Assembly (NCBI GenBank): GCA_028818705.1 | Contig: JAPPNJ010000059.1 | Location: 1-64,000, forward strand | Direction of reading: 5' to 3' | DNA from: Candidatus Poribacteria bacterium | Lineage (GTDB): Bacteria; Poribacteria; WGA-4E; WGA-3G | DNA: 64,000 nt | Shown here: positions 17,638 to 25,444 of the stretch, in pieces | How the letters are laid out: the number at the start of each line of letters is the position of its first letter | How positions within the stretch are numbered: the first letter of the stretch is position 1 | Made by a program: the position numbers and the translations under genes | Notes under the pieces: model-generated | The model's input: the letters and a program-made list of their open reading frames with translations, nothing else | The model's database searches: none | What the model was told of the DNA's origin: nothing

Positions 17638-17793
17638 TCACGTTACCAGAATTGTCGCACCATTTGTTGGAATCAACCGTTGAAGCACTGCCGGTGATGC
17701 CGGTTCTTCATCAGTCCCATTAATATCATTGCCACACTCTATAAACATGCTCAGAATCAATACAATAGATAATAAAGAGGTAAGAATGTTCAT
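17638..17793 (-). pseudogene. Truncated lipoprotein, remnant of the tandem lipoprotein family
   Basis: 51 codons beginning MNILTSLLSIVLILSMFIEC, a lipoprotein signal with Cys20. GNDINGTDEEPASPAVL and 'LIPTNGATI' follow, and a stop falls where the family's Ig-like domain should begin. The order (signal, Cys, acidic stretch, 'P..G..I') matches the five intact or near-intact paralogues at 21627-23336. It is most simply a broken copy on the other side of the sigma gene. A repeat hairpin lies just upstream of the start, and I see no convincing ribosome site. Confidence 0.45.
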
Positions 17794-17802
17794 CAAATCT
17801 TT

Positions 17803-17842
17803 GGACTGGAAACCGCATGTTTTAGCGTGCGGAGGAAAGTCC
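17803..17842. repeat. Palindromic repeat (hairpin)
   Basis: GGACT (17803-17807) pairs with AGTCC (17838-17842), and CCGCATG (17813-17819) pairs with CGTGCGG (17826-17832) with one G-T pair. It lies directly upstream of the lipoprotein remnant. Confidence 0.5.
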
Positions 17843-17896
17843 ATCCTTCTTTTTTTTACAAAAAGCGTCAAAAATGTTATATTATTTTTACCAGTT

Positions 17897-17937
17897 GGCA
17901 GACATGAACAGCACCGTCGCAAGGCGGTGTGTCTGCC
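17897..17937. repeat. Two-tier palindromic repeat
   Basis: GGCAGACA (17897-17904) pairs with TGTCTGCC (17930-17937), and an inner CACCG (17912-17916) pairs with CGGTG (17925-17929). There is no U-tract, so it is more like a REP-type element than a terminator. Confidence 0.55.
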
Positions 17938-18238
17938 TACCCACTGTTCAGGGGTTAAAGACTGGTAACTGGTAAAACCGTGAGAACCTATAAATATCAG
18001 ATACGTAATCACTCGAAGAATAAACGTTTGGGAAATATGCTTGATGACCTTGCCGATGTGTATAATCACTTTAGTGTTAATGCAGGTGGGCGCGTTGATT
18101 GTTCCTCACAGGTAAATCTTGAGTTTCATCGGTTTTTTCGGTTCGCATAGAACGCAGTATATCAAAAACTATTCATAAACTCTATAACTTATACAATGTA
18201 AACACTGCTTAGATTAGTAAGTATAATAAAGAAAGATG

Positions 18239-18295
18239 GATGACTCATAGAAACCGAACAGAAGGTAAGAGCATTTTTTCAAACTATGAGTCATC
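18239..18295. promoter_or_regulatory. 12-bp perfect inverted repeat with 33-base loop
   Basis: GATGACTCATAG (18239-18250) and CTATGAGTCATC (18284-18295) are perfectly complementary. A TATAAT lies just upstream at 18222-18227. This could be a regulator site upstream of the sigma gene or the stem of a small RNA; nothing in the sequence decides between them. Confidence 0.4.
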
Positions 18296-18377
18296 TATTC
18301 TTAGGTCCAGCCCTCATTTGGAACCTCTATCTCGGAAAGTTCTCCACAATTTCAGGTTATTTCCCATTTCTTTCACC

Positions 18378-18426
18378 TTATGCACGTTTTTTGTCCCAAA
18401 ATTGTGTCTTTAACACTATAATAGAT
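18378..18426 (+). promoter_or_regulatory. Conserved upstream element of sigma gene 1
   Basis: TTATGCACGTTTT, then AATTGTGTCTTTAACA (18400-18415) and TATAAT (18417-18422). The same order and spacing occur on the minus strand at 27257-27301 upstream of the paralogous sigma gene, with the 16-base core identical. It probably contains the promoter and a regulator site, and is located 168 bases before the GTG start. Confidence 0.55.
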
Positions 18427-18589
18427 TTCGCTTATCACTAGAACCATATAAACCCTGCAAGAAAAATAAAATCAACTCTATATGAACACAGGACTTCCTA
18501 TGAACCGTGTTTCATGATGTAATACATAATACCAGATTAAGCATTTTAGCAAGGATAAACACGGCAAATTGATCCGTTAGGAGAACTTT

Positions 18590-21547
18590 GTGAAATATAA
18601 TCAAGAAGACGATGCCCTGTTAATCAATAGAATTTTGTCAGGTGATGACCACGCCTTCAACACTTTAGTCCAAAAGTATCAGAAGGGAATTCACGCCCTT
18701 GCATGGCGAAAAATCGGTGATTTTCACTACGCTGAAGAAATTACCCAAGATATCTTCCTCCAGGCATATAAAAACCTTTCAACACTAAAGAACCCCAACC
18801 AATTCGCCGGGTGGCTGTACGTCATTGCAGATCGACTCTGCATTAATTGGCGCCAACGGAACAAATCAGCAATGCAATTGCTGGAAGATACGCCAACGAG
18901 GGAAATAGATCGCTCCTCTTATAATCGCTATTTGTCAGAGCAACGAGAGACAGAAGCAATCGAGAATCGTTATGATCGCGTGAAAAAACTTTTGGCAAAC
19001 TTGCCAGAGAGTGAACGCACCGTAATCTCTCTCTATTACCTCGGTGAAATGACGACTAAGGAGATTGGGAAATTCTTGGGAGTCTCAGTGAACACAATTA
19101 CCAGCCGACTCCAGCGAGCGCGAAAACGTTTACAAGAAGATCATGAGACTTTAATTCAAGAAGTTCTCAACGGGGTGCATATATCCACAGGTTTAACCCA
19201 GAACATCATGCGGCAAGTCGCTGATATAAAACCAACACCCTCTCCGGGTTCAAAACCATTTCTCCCATGGATGGCTTTTGGCACGGCTGTTGTATTCATT
19301 GCCTTGCTACTCGGCACAAGCAATCGGTACCTTGTCCGCTTTCAAAAACCTTATAGTTTCGAGGCAAAATCTGAACCTATCATTGAAATCATCGATGCAC
19401 CCATTACCCTTAATATTAATTCAAAACCAGCAGTGCGGAACCAGACCGGCAGGGCTGCTATCTCAAGTGAAAATGGCGGTGTCGGTCTACAGACCTCTGA
19501 AAGTGTCTTAGCACGAGACCTACAAGTAAGTTCCTTCAGACCTTCTATCTCGCAATGGACACAGACAAGTGGACCACAAAAGAGTCCCATTTCTGAAATC
19601 TTTGTTACATCTAAGGGGTACCTCTACGTTGCTGCATCATCGGGTATCTACAGTCTGATCCCAGGCGCGACTGCATGGACGCCCATTAACAGGACTGTGT
19701 CTGCCGAGAACTCCCCGACACTTATGGCAGAACATGGTGATACACTCTATATTATTGCCAATCATGAAGTATTTGCTTCAACCGATAACGGTGAAATGTG
19801 GAGTGGTCTTGGTTCTCATCCGAAGGGACATCCCGTTGGATTCATCATCAGGGATGAAACACAATGGACTTCAATGTATCTCGCTTTACGAGACAATGGC
19901 ATTTTCCACTCTACAGATGGTGGCAAACAGTGGGTCCCTATGAACAATGGATTAACAGATAAACAAATCTATGCAGTCGCTGCGATCGGAAACACAGTAT
20001 TTACAGGTACAAATAGAGGATTGTATCGTCTCAATTCAGATGTATGGGAGCAAGTGCCAGTGAACGCATTCAACCCTGTTTGCTCTTTAGCAGCCACGGA
20101 GAACAACCTCTATATTGCAACAGAAGTCAATCCTTTCGTATTAGGAGACCCGGAATCCACTCTGCAAATAGTAACCAAGGACGCTGCAAGTCCATGGAAG
20201 ATTTTTCACTCAATTGACTTGGGAGTATCCTGGACTGATATCACACCTAAAAATAAATCATCTGTTATGACGATCCCAAATAGTATCAAAATCTTAGTTA
20301 CCGGTAAGACACTCTTTGTTTTTGATAATGTAGTTAGTTTCCGTTCAAACGATGGTGGACAAACATGGACAGATCCTGTATTTAACACAGGTTCAGTGGG
20401 GCATAATTTCCCCCGAGCTGTAGCGCCTGACGATAATACCTTTTACAAAGCTGGGGCGTTAGGTGTTTATCGAACAATTGACGATGGTGCCTCATGGCAT
20501 CCCTTTATGAAAGGGATAACAGGGACATGGATACAGAGTTTGAGAACTTTCAATGATAAGCTCTATGTACATACCGGTAATAGTATTGTTCAATCAACCG
20601 ATGGAGGTGAATCATGGAAGAATACTCGCGTTAATGTTAGTCAAGATGCCCCTGAATCAACAGAACACCTTTATATTAACTTACCTTCCCATTCAAAATT
20701 AGTGGTCGCAGACAGAGAACTATTTGCGATTGTTTCTGATGGAGACAATCTAAATATCTTTCGTTTATCTACAAACGATAATATATTCATACCGGTTCAA
20801 GGAATTCCATCCTTTAATAAAGAAACACTGTCCATGCAACTGGTGACAACTATTGCTGAAGCAGAACAAACCTACTTGCCTGATGATATGAAAATGGACC
20901 CTAAGTTAGCAAAATTTGCAATCAGTTCAGGAGTCGGTGGATTTGCAGTTAGTGATGGAACATTCTACGCTGAATACTACCGAAGGCTCTTCAAATGGAA
21001 ACCCGGCAATTCGGAATGGACAAATACCGGATTAATAGATCTCGGTAAACAACCAAAGGAAGATTTGCAAAATGGGTTCAAACTAGCAGTTTCGGGAGAA
21101 TCCATCTACATCGGTAAGCGAACTGGACGACTATTTCAATCCCTCGACAGTGGAAACAGCTGGAGAGATATTACACCTAATCTTCCACTCTATTTTACAC
21201 GTTTCAACGAGATAACTTTTATTGGACTAACAGTTTACGTTGCTACTGACAAAGGCGTCTTAGCTTCACAGAACGGAGAGTCTTGGTATCTACTAACCAA
21301 TAGAAAAGGGATGCCTATCGTCGTAGACAGGTTTGCCGTAGATCACACCACTATTTATGGTGCCGGCGATACGGGTGTCTATCGTTTGGATACTCGTCGA
21401 AAATGGCAACTGATTTCCCCAAGCGTTCCCGATAAAATCCTTTCGCTCGTTATCAACAACAACAACCTCTATATTGCTACCCAACATCGCGGCATATTTC
21501 ACATTTCGATTGGAACAGAACCATACAACAAATTATCCCAAAAATAG
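18590..21547 (+). CDS. Membrane-tethered ECF sigma factor fused to BNR/Ycf48-like propeller
   Basis: A 985-residue fusion. Residues 9-90 are sigma region 2 (DDHAFNTLVQKYQKGIHALA, EEITQDIFLQAY, FAGWLYVIADRLC). Residues 128-182 are region 4 with the recognition helix-turn-helix (MTTKEIGKFLGVSVNTI, TSRLQRARKRLQ). One membrane helix lies at about 224-243 (FLPWMAFGTAVVFIALLLGT). The remaining 740 residues carry at least five Asp-box/BNR-like motifs (STDGGKQW, SNDGGQTW, TIDDGASW, STDGGESW, SLDSGNSW) typical of beta-propellers. The sigma domain should be cytoplasmic and the propeller periplasmic. GTG 18590 follows AGGAG at 6 bases. No separate anti-sigma gene is adjacent. Likely a one-component envelope sensor; the ligand is unknown. 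Confidence 0.85.
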   Translation: MKYNQEDDALLINRILSGDDHAFNTLVQKYQKGIHALAWRKIGDFHYAEEITQDIFLQAYKNLSTLKNPNQFAGWLYVIADRLCINWRQRNKSAMQLLEDTPTREIDRSSYNRYLSEQRETEAIENRYDRVKKLLANLPESERTVISLYYLGEMTTKEIGKFLGVSVNTITSRLQRARKRLQEDHETLIQEVLNGVHISTGLTQNIMRQVADIKPTPSPGSKPFLPWMAFGTAVVFIALLLGTSNRYLVRFQKPYSFEAKSEPIIEIIDAPITLNINSKPAVRNQTGRAAISSENGGVGLQTSESVLARDLQVSSFRPSISQWTQTSGPQKSPISEIFVTSKGYLYVAASSGIYSLIPGATAWTPINRTVSAENSPTLMAEHGDTLYIIANHEVFASTDNGEMWSGLGSHPKGHPVGFIIRDETQWTSMYLALRDNGIFHSTDGGKQWVPMNNGLTDKQIYAVAAIGNTVFTGTNRGLYRLNSDVWEQVPVNAFNPVCSLAATENNLYIATEVNPFVLGDPESTLQIVTKDAASPWKIFHSIDLGVSWTDITPKNKSSVMTIPNSIKILVTGKTLFVFDNVVSFRSNDGGQTWTDPVFNTGSVGHNFPRAVAPDDNTFYKAGALGVYRTIDDGASWHPFMKGITGTWIQSLRTFNDKLYVHTGNSIVQSTDGGESWKNTRVNVSQDAPESTEHLYINLPSHSKLVVADRELFAIVSDGDNLNIFRLSTNDNIFIPVQGIPSFNKETLSMQLVTTIAEAEQTYLPDDMKMDPKLAKFAISSGVGGFAVSDGTFYAEYYRRLFKWKPGNSEWTNTGLIDLGKQPKEDLQNGFKLAVSGESIYIGKRTGRLFQSLDSGNSWRDITPNLPLYFTRFNEITFIGLTVYVATDKGVLASQNGESWYLLTNRKGMPIVVDRFAVDHTTIYGAGDTGVYRLDTRRKWQLISPSVPDKILSLVINNNNLYIATQHRGIFHISIGTEPYNKLSQK

Positions 21548-21626
21548 GACGTGGTGCGAGTACTTACACCTTTTCTATGATTAATACCGATTTCAACACG
21601 ACTTCTCTTTTCTATTTTATGAATCC

Positions 21627-21839
21627 CTAGTCTCCTACGTTTGTAGTTACCTCTGTTGGTATACCATCGAACCTAAGGGTAATCCAAGCATTTGCGCTAA
21701 TCTCCAAACTGTTAGGCAGTCTTACTGACACAAAACGCACAGACACATCTTCTTCAACGACTTGGGTATCATCAGTGCCACAACCGCTGATGTAAAGCAG
21801 AAAAGATAAAACAATGAATGTCCCTAAGATTTTGTACAT
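21627..21839 (-). CDS. Lipoprotein paralogue, C-terminally truncated
   Basis: A 70-residue lipoprotein. The signal is MYKILGTFIVLSFLLYISGC with acylated Cys20, followed by GTDDTQVVEEDVSVRFVSV and the first half of the family's Ig-like domain (ITLRFDGIPTEVTTNVGD). It stops where paralogues continue for about 45 residues to an ITWADG motif. AAGGAGA at good spacing fixes ATG 21839. Last of five tandem paralogues, 11 bases after the next; either a degenerate copy or a short variant. Confidence 0.65.
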   Translation of the reverse strand: MYKILGTFIVLSFLLYISGCGTDDTQVVEEDVSVRFVSVRLPNSLEISANAWITLRFDGIPTEVTTNVGD

Positions 21840-21850
21840 GTGATCTCCTT

Positions 21851-22201
21851 TTACTCGCATGCTGTATCTTCATCGGCACATAGTGAAAGAACGTAATACC
21901 GTAAATCCAGTCCACCATCTGTCCATGTGATTCTCATTTCAAGGGGACCTGGATTGAAAGGACCAGCAACTGCGATCCTTCTACCATCACGGGCTTCAAT
22001 AATGCCTGGCGTTACCGATAAATTCGTAGGAATACCATCAAAAGTTAGTATGATGTTATCAGATGGTGATATCGTGGAATAAATTGCTGGACTTGCATAC
22101 ATGAAATTGACAGGCATAAGTTCCTCGTCATCAGCACCACAGCCGCTGATGTAAACAGAAAGGAAAATAAGTATCAGTGTAATCGCTATATTTTTCAACA
22201 T
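21851..22201 (-). CDS. Small lipoprotein, tandem family (Ig-like fold)
   Basis: A 116-residue lipoprotein. The signal ends VYISGC (Cys21) and is followed by GADDEELM. The body has 'ASPAIYSTISPSDNIILTFD', a GIP motif, 'GPFNPGPLEMRITWTDGG' and a C-terminal 'CADEDTACE', whose paired cysteines may form a disulphide. The pattern 'P..G..I......L.FDG.P.....G' plus 'ITWADG' is shared by all members and resembles a bacterial Ig-like domain. It would sit in the inner or outer membrane facing the periplasm. Function unknown; the position beside the tethered sigma factors suggests a partner. Confidence 0.75.
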   Translation of the reverse strand: MLKNIAITLILIFLSVYISGCGADDEELMPVNFMYASPAIYSTISPSDNIILTFDGIPTNLSVTPGIIEARDGRRIAVAGPFNPGPLEMRITWTDGGLDLRYYVLSLCADEDTACE

Positions 22202-22213
22202 ATTGGTTTTTTA

Positions 22214-22576
22214 TCAACCGCACGGATCATTCTCATCCGCACATGGAGCTGTCAGTACGTAGAGCAACGTATGCGTTCCATCTGCCCATGTTATTATCAA
22301 CTTGACTTCACCAAGTGAGTCCGTATAGAGCCGACTGACAATAACGCGGTTATGTATAACTTCAACGTTTCCTCTGTTTGCAGTTATATCAATCGGGACA
22401 CCGTCAAAGGTTATAGTGACCGAACTATTCGGTCCAATTACATCACCGCTGGGTGGTCTTGCAGACACAAAACTTACCGGCACATCTTCTTCAACAACTT
22501 CGGTGTCATCGGCACCACAACCGCTAATGCAAAGCGAAACCAGAAGCACAATGAATGTCGCTAAAAATTTAAACAT
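22214..22576 (-). CDS. Small lipoprotein, tandem family (Ig-like fold)
   Basis: A 120-residue paralogue. The signal MFKFLATFIVLLVSLCISGC (Cys20) is followed by GADDTEVVEEDVPVSFVSA and 'RPPSGDVIGPNSSVTITFDG'. A second half has 'EVKLIITWADGTHTLLY' and a C-terminal 'CADENDPCG' cysteine pair. It lies 12 bases upstream of the next copy, so the array is probably one transcript. It is closest to the copy at 22586 in the acidic segment. Confidence 0.78.
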   Translation of the reverse strand: MFKFLATFIVLLVSLCISGCGADDTEVVEEDVPVSFVSARPPSGDVIGPNSSVTITFDGVPIDITANRGNVEVIHNRVIVSRLYTDSLGEVKLIITWADGTHTLLYVLTAPCADENDPCG

Positions 22577-22585
22577 ATTCGCTCT

Positions 22586-22957
22586 TTACCACTCGCATCC
22601 TGTGTCCTCGTTCGCACAGGGCATTGTAATATGGTACTGTAACTTCTGAATTCCATCTGCCCATGTAATTGTCAATTCAGCTATGTGTGAAGTGAAGTTG
22701 TAGTCGAAATCGCTGATCATGACCTGGTTCCCATTAAGCTCAAGGTTACCTGAATCTGTGGTTACATCTGATGGTATACCATTAAACGTCAGAGTGATAA
22801 TCCTCACACCTGCGTCAATCACATAACCGTTGGGAGGCACTACTGATACAAATTTCACTGGTACATCTTCTTGAACAACTTCGGTGTCATCGGCACCACA
22901 ACCGCTGATGCAAAGCAGAATACATAAAACAATGAATGTCTCTAAGATTTTTGGCAT
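22586..22957 (-). CDS. Small lipoprotein, tandem family (Ig-like fold)
   Basis: A 123-residue paralogue starting at MPKILETFIVLCILLCISGC (Cys20), with AGGAAGA before ATG 22957; the frame is open further upstream but without a ribosome site. GADDTEVVQEDVPVKFVSV leads into the domain 'PPNGYVIDAGVRIITLTFNG', then 'AELTITWADGIQKLQY' and the end 'CANEDTGCEW'. The leader sequence (GCGAGTAAAGGAAGATCACA) closely matches that of the copy at 21839, showing that duplication included the upstream spacer. Confidence 0.78.
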   Translation of the reverse strand: MPKILETFIVLCILLCISGCGADDTEVVQEDVPVKFVSVVPPNGYVIDAGVRIITLTFNGIPSDVTTDSGNLELNGNQVMISDFDYNFTSHIAELTITWADGIQKLQYHITMPCANEDTGCEW

Positions 22958-22970
22958 GTGTGATCTTCCT

Positions 22971-23336
22971 TTACTCGCATGCTGCTTCCGGATCCACACA
23001 CGGAACAGCAATAGGATACAACAACTTTATAGTTCCATCTGCCCATGTGACGACTACTTCGAGTTTAGTTTGCGGTCCCGGCCAAGGTAACTTCGTAATG
23101 GTGACTGTCCTGTTGATAACGGTAACTTCACCTACATTTGAACTTACATTTCCTGGAGGGGCATCAAATATAAGTGTAAGGACGCCACTCAGAGCAGCGA
23201 TTTCATAACCTTCTGGCGGAGAAGCTTCAAGAAAATTAGCCGGGACATGTTCTATAACTTCATCATCGTCCGCACCGCAACCGATGATATGAAGGAGAAT
23301 CAGAAAGGCGATGAACGTCATTAAAAATCGGAACAT
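22971..23336 (-). CDS. Small lipoprotein, tandem family (Ig-like fold)
   Basis: A 121-residue paralogue and the first gene of the array. The signal MFRFLMTFIAFLILLHIIGC (Cys20) is followed by GADDDEVIEHVPANFLEA, then 'SPPEGYEIAALSGVLTLIFD', 'TKLEVVVTWADGTIKLLYPI' and 'CVDPEAACE'. The start is preceded by AGGGATATG. The most divergent acidic segment is in this copy. Confidence 0.77.
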   Translation of the reverse strand: MFRFLMTFIAFLILLHIIGCGADDDEVIEHVPANFLEASPPEGYEIAALSGVLTLIFDAPPGNVSSNVGEVTVINRTVTITKLPWPGPQTKLEVVVTWADGTIKLLYPIAVPCVDPEAACE

Positions 23337-23387
23337 ATTTTCATATCCCTATAGGTTTTAGAAAGGCTTTATACATCCATCATAAGT

Positions 23388-23660
23388 GTGAAAGGACTTC
23401 CGATTGTTTCTGCCGAACAGCGGTTGACTATGGTTTCTATGGGTCGCTATGTTGACTGGGCACGGGTGTTTGACATCAATGACTGGATCCAATGGAATAT
23501 CACACACGCTTCAAATAGTGGCATCTATAACCGATACGAAATGACATGGCCCCCAATTGTTGAAGAATTCATTGACAACGGTGTGATAAATGAAACAATT
23601 CTGCCACCAAACGCACGTATCCCTAACAGATTAAGGATGGACATGTGTGGGTGGTCATGA
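23388..23660 (+). CDS. Possible small protein of unknown function
   Basis: A 90-codon frame from a GTG, divergent from the lipoprotein array. The central part (VDWARVFDINDWIQWNITHA, then 'YEMTWPPIVEEFIDNGVINE') looks more protein-like than a random frame because of its Trp/Asn/Ile content and a well-spaced hydrophobic pattern. I see no ribosome site, signal peptide or family, and the neighbouring sequence is decayed, so it could be a gene fragment. Confidence 0.25.
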   Translation: MKGLPIVSAEQRLTMVSMGRYVDWARVFDINDWIQWNITHASNSGIYNRYEMTWPPIVEEFIDNGVINETILPPNARIPNRLRMDMCGWS

Positions 23661-23676
23661 TACCCTCTTCGCTGTT

Positions 23677-23978
23677 TCAAAAGAAGTAGCACCTTATGTG
23701 AGTTGCGGCATCTGGGTAACAGCATCTGTACCGGCTGTTATCAGTGTATGCCTGAGTATAACGATAATAATGACAATCTCCCTCCGCATAGTAATAGTAC
23801 CCGGAAGCAAGCGTGTGGGTATGCTCCGCGATGCCATGGCTGTGTGTAAATCGCTCCATGAAAAAACTGCCCCGATTGTATCCGGATGAGGACAGCCATC
23901 TGCTTCGAGTATACCTAAGTTAGAAATAGTAGCAACGCTGAATATTAGGAATAATACAATGATTCTTTTTATGGTCAT
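23677..23978 (-). pseudogene. Frameshifted short copy of the lamin-tail protein N-terminus
   Basis: It starts MTIKRIIVLFLIFSVATISN like the gene at 24033-25412 (MTMKRIIVLFLIFSVATISN), with AAAGGAGC before the ATG. The frame is lost at a T6 run in the GTTTTTTC read on the minus strand (near 23860). In the -1 frame it continues FTHSHGIAEHTHTLASGYYY, matching the paralogue's ITHNHGSGEHTHT, to a stop at 23677. One extra T would restore a product of about 100 residues. The T-run could be a contraction, a sequencing error or a slippage site. It would encode only the His-rich N-terminal part and lacks the C-terminal motif. Confidence 0.65.
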
Positions 23979-24032
23979 AGCTCCTTTGTAAGCCTTTCTT
24001 TCGAGTTGGACATAGATTGTGCCAATATTGCT

Positions 24033-25412
24033 TTAGTCACCAATATAACCCCCCTTTATTCTTGCCCAACTCGTTTGCAACTTCGGACGTGCTTTACTCG
24101 GTGCTTTCGGTGCTGAGGGTTCATGAAAGCCAGGCGTCCCAATATCCAACCGGAACCCGAAGAAATACTCAACTTTCGTCCTTTCACTGACATAAACGGT
24201 GTAACTTTTGCGACGCAAGCCCTCGCGGGCGGGTGCTATCGGGTTCGCTGTGCCGCCAAAGGCTTTACCGACTTGAGAGATAATCATGCCATTCGAATCC
24301 CTCAGCGACCAGCCTTTCTTCAAGGCGACATGGCTCCCCTTTTCGGATGGATCATAAAGCTTCAGATTATACACTTGCGACTCGCTGATGCCACCGTAGC
24401 GATACCGCTGGCGTGGGATATATGTCGCTAAGATCAGCGCTTGCCGGGGCGGTAGGAGAAAATGACCCAGGCGCATCCTACGAATCTCTCCACGCAACAT
24501 ATATGAAAACTCATAACCACTTATGCTGATCGCCGCAGCGTTTGGATTGTAGACCTCTATCCATTGCGGCAACTTCCCTTGACCATTACCCCAAGTCGAA
24601 ACCATATACTCTGTGACCTGGACAGGTAGAGCAGGATTCGTTGTAAACGTATAGTATTGACCATTGATAGAGGCGAAAGTCTCGCTTTGTCCTGCTACAC
24701 CATTCTCACCCTCGCCATTGCCAGGGTTCAACGGATCCGTCGCCTCGGAGAACGGTGTGGGTTGGAGATAGTTCTGACCACCGACGACTTCAACAACCGT
24801 ATAAATGATAAATGTCTCTTGCTGCTTAGCGGGTGCCGATTTGTCTACGGATATGTGCTTTGACGGCTCAACAGGCACTAAAAGCGACTGACCATTAATC
24901 TCTTCAAGTGTATAGCCTTCAGGTGTGGTTTTTACTGCGTCTACAACCTCTGGCACAGACCCCGGTGGGGGCGGCACATAATCGGGATGTGATTGTATGA
25001 ACTCTGAGAGCTTTTCTGGATCGTCGTTAGCTGGATCTGATGCTAACCATTCTATTGCATCATTAATGACCGATATAGGCTGCGGAGTACGTGGACGTTC
25101 TGGCTCCGGCTCTGGTGGTTCGGGTTCTGGTTCTGGTTCGGGTTCTGGTGGATCACCTCCATGCCCGTCACCTTCATGGAGATCGTTGTATTCCGGAGTC
25201 GTGCCCCATCTAGTACATGTCCCGCTTTTCCCTTCGTAGCGAGCATTCGTGTGGGTATGCTCCCCGCTGCCGTGGTTGTGTGTGATATCGCTATAGGTCA
25301 AATCATAACTACTTAGATCCGGAGGACAGGCATAGGCTTGGGATATACCTAAGTTAGAAATGGTAGCAACGCTGAATATTAGAAATAATACAATGATTCT
25401 TTTCATGGTCAT
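24033..25412 (-). CDS. Secreted lamin-tail-domain-like protein with Pro-Glu linker and C-terminal KLQTSWARIK
   Basis: A 459-residue exported protein. The signal peptide (about 1-28, ending SQAYA) precedes a His-rich segment, 'ITHNHGSGEHTHT', that could bind metal. A Pro-Glu repeat linker covers about 85-110. The middle part has 'ETFIIYTVVEVVGGQNY'. At about 285-395 is a lamin-tail-domain-like module ('PQWIEVYNPNAAAISISGYE', 'RQALILAT', 'GWSLRDSNGMII'). The last 20 residues carry KLQTSWARIK, a variant of the WG motif found in four other secreted proteins here. ATG 25412 follows AAGGAAGG. Probably an extracellular adhesive or surface protein; the role is not known. Confidence 0.75.
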   Translation of the reverse strand: MTMKRIIVLFLIFSVATISNLGISQAYACPPDLSSYDLTYSDITHNHGSGEHTHTNARYEGKSGTCTRWGTTPEYNDLHEGDGHGGDPPEPEPEPEPEPPEPEPERPRTPQPISVINDAIEWLASDPANDDPEKLSEFIQSHPDYVPPPPGSVPEVVDAVKTTPEGYTLEEINGQSLLVPVEPSKHISVDKSAPAKQQETFIIYTVVEVVGGQNYLQPTPFSEATDPLNPGNGEGENGVAGQSETFASINGQYYTFTTNPALPVQVTEYMVSTWGNGQGKLPQWIEVYNPNAAAISISGYEFSYMLRGEIRRMRLGHFLLPPRQALILATYIPRQRYRYGGISESQVYNLKLYDPSEKGSHVALKKGWSLRDSNGMIISQVGKAFGGTANPIAPAREGLRRKSYTVYVSERTKVEYFFGFRLDIGTPGFHEPSAPKAPSKARPKLQTSWARIKGGYIGD

Positions 25413-25444
25413 AGCACCTTCCTTCTGTGATTTGGTGTGTTCTT

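Larger units (their letters stand above)
17239..18589. other. 1.35-kb spacer upstream of the first sigma factor
   Basis: This region holds a lipoprotein remnant (17638-17793, minus), two hairpins of repeat type (17803-17842 and 17897-17937), a 12-bp inverted repeat (18239-18295) and an upstream element shared with the second sigma gene (18378-18426). I see nothing assignable in 17239-17637 or 17940-18230. A longer minus-strand open frame to 18069 is built from the hairpins and is not thought to be coding beyond the remnant. Confidence 0.55.

Noticed and set aside
17794-18069. N-terminal extension of the lipoprotein remnant
   Set aside because: The extra codons run through two palindromic repeats, and a lipoprotein signal starts only at 17793.
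25085-25165. Simple-sequence repeat as a non-coding feature
   Set aside because: The GGTTCTGG-type repeats encode the Pro-Glu linker of the lamin-tail protein, in frame.
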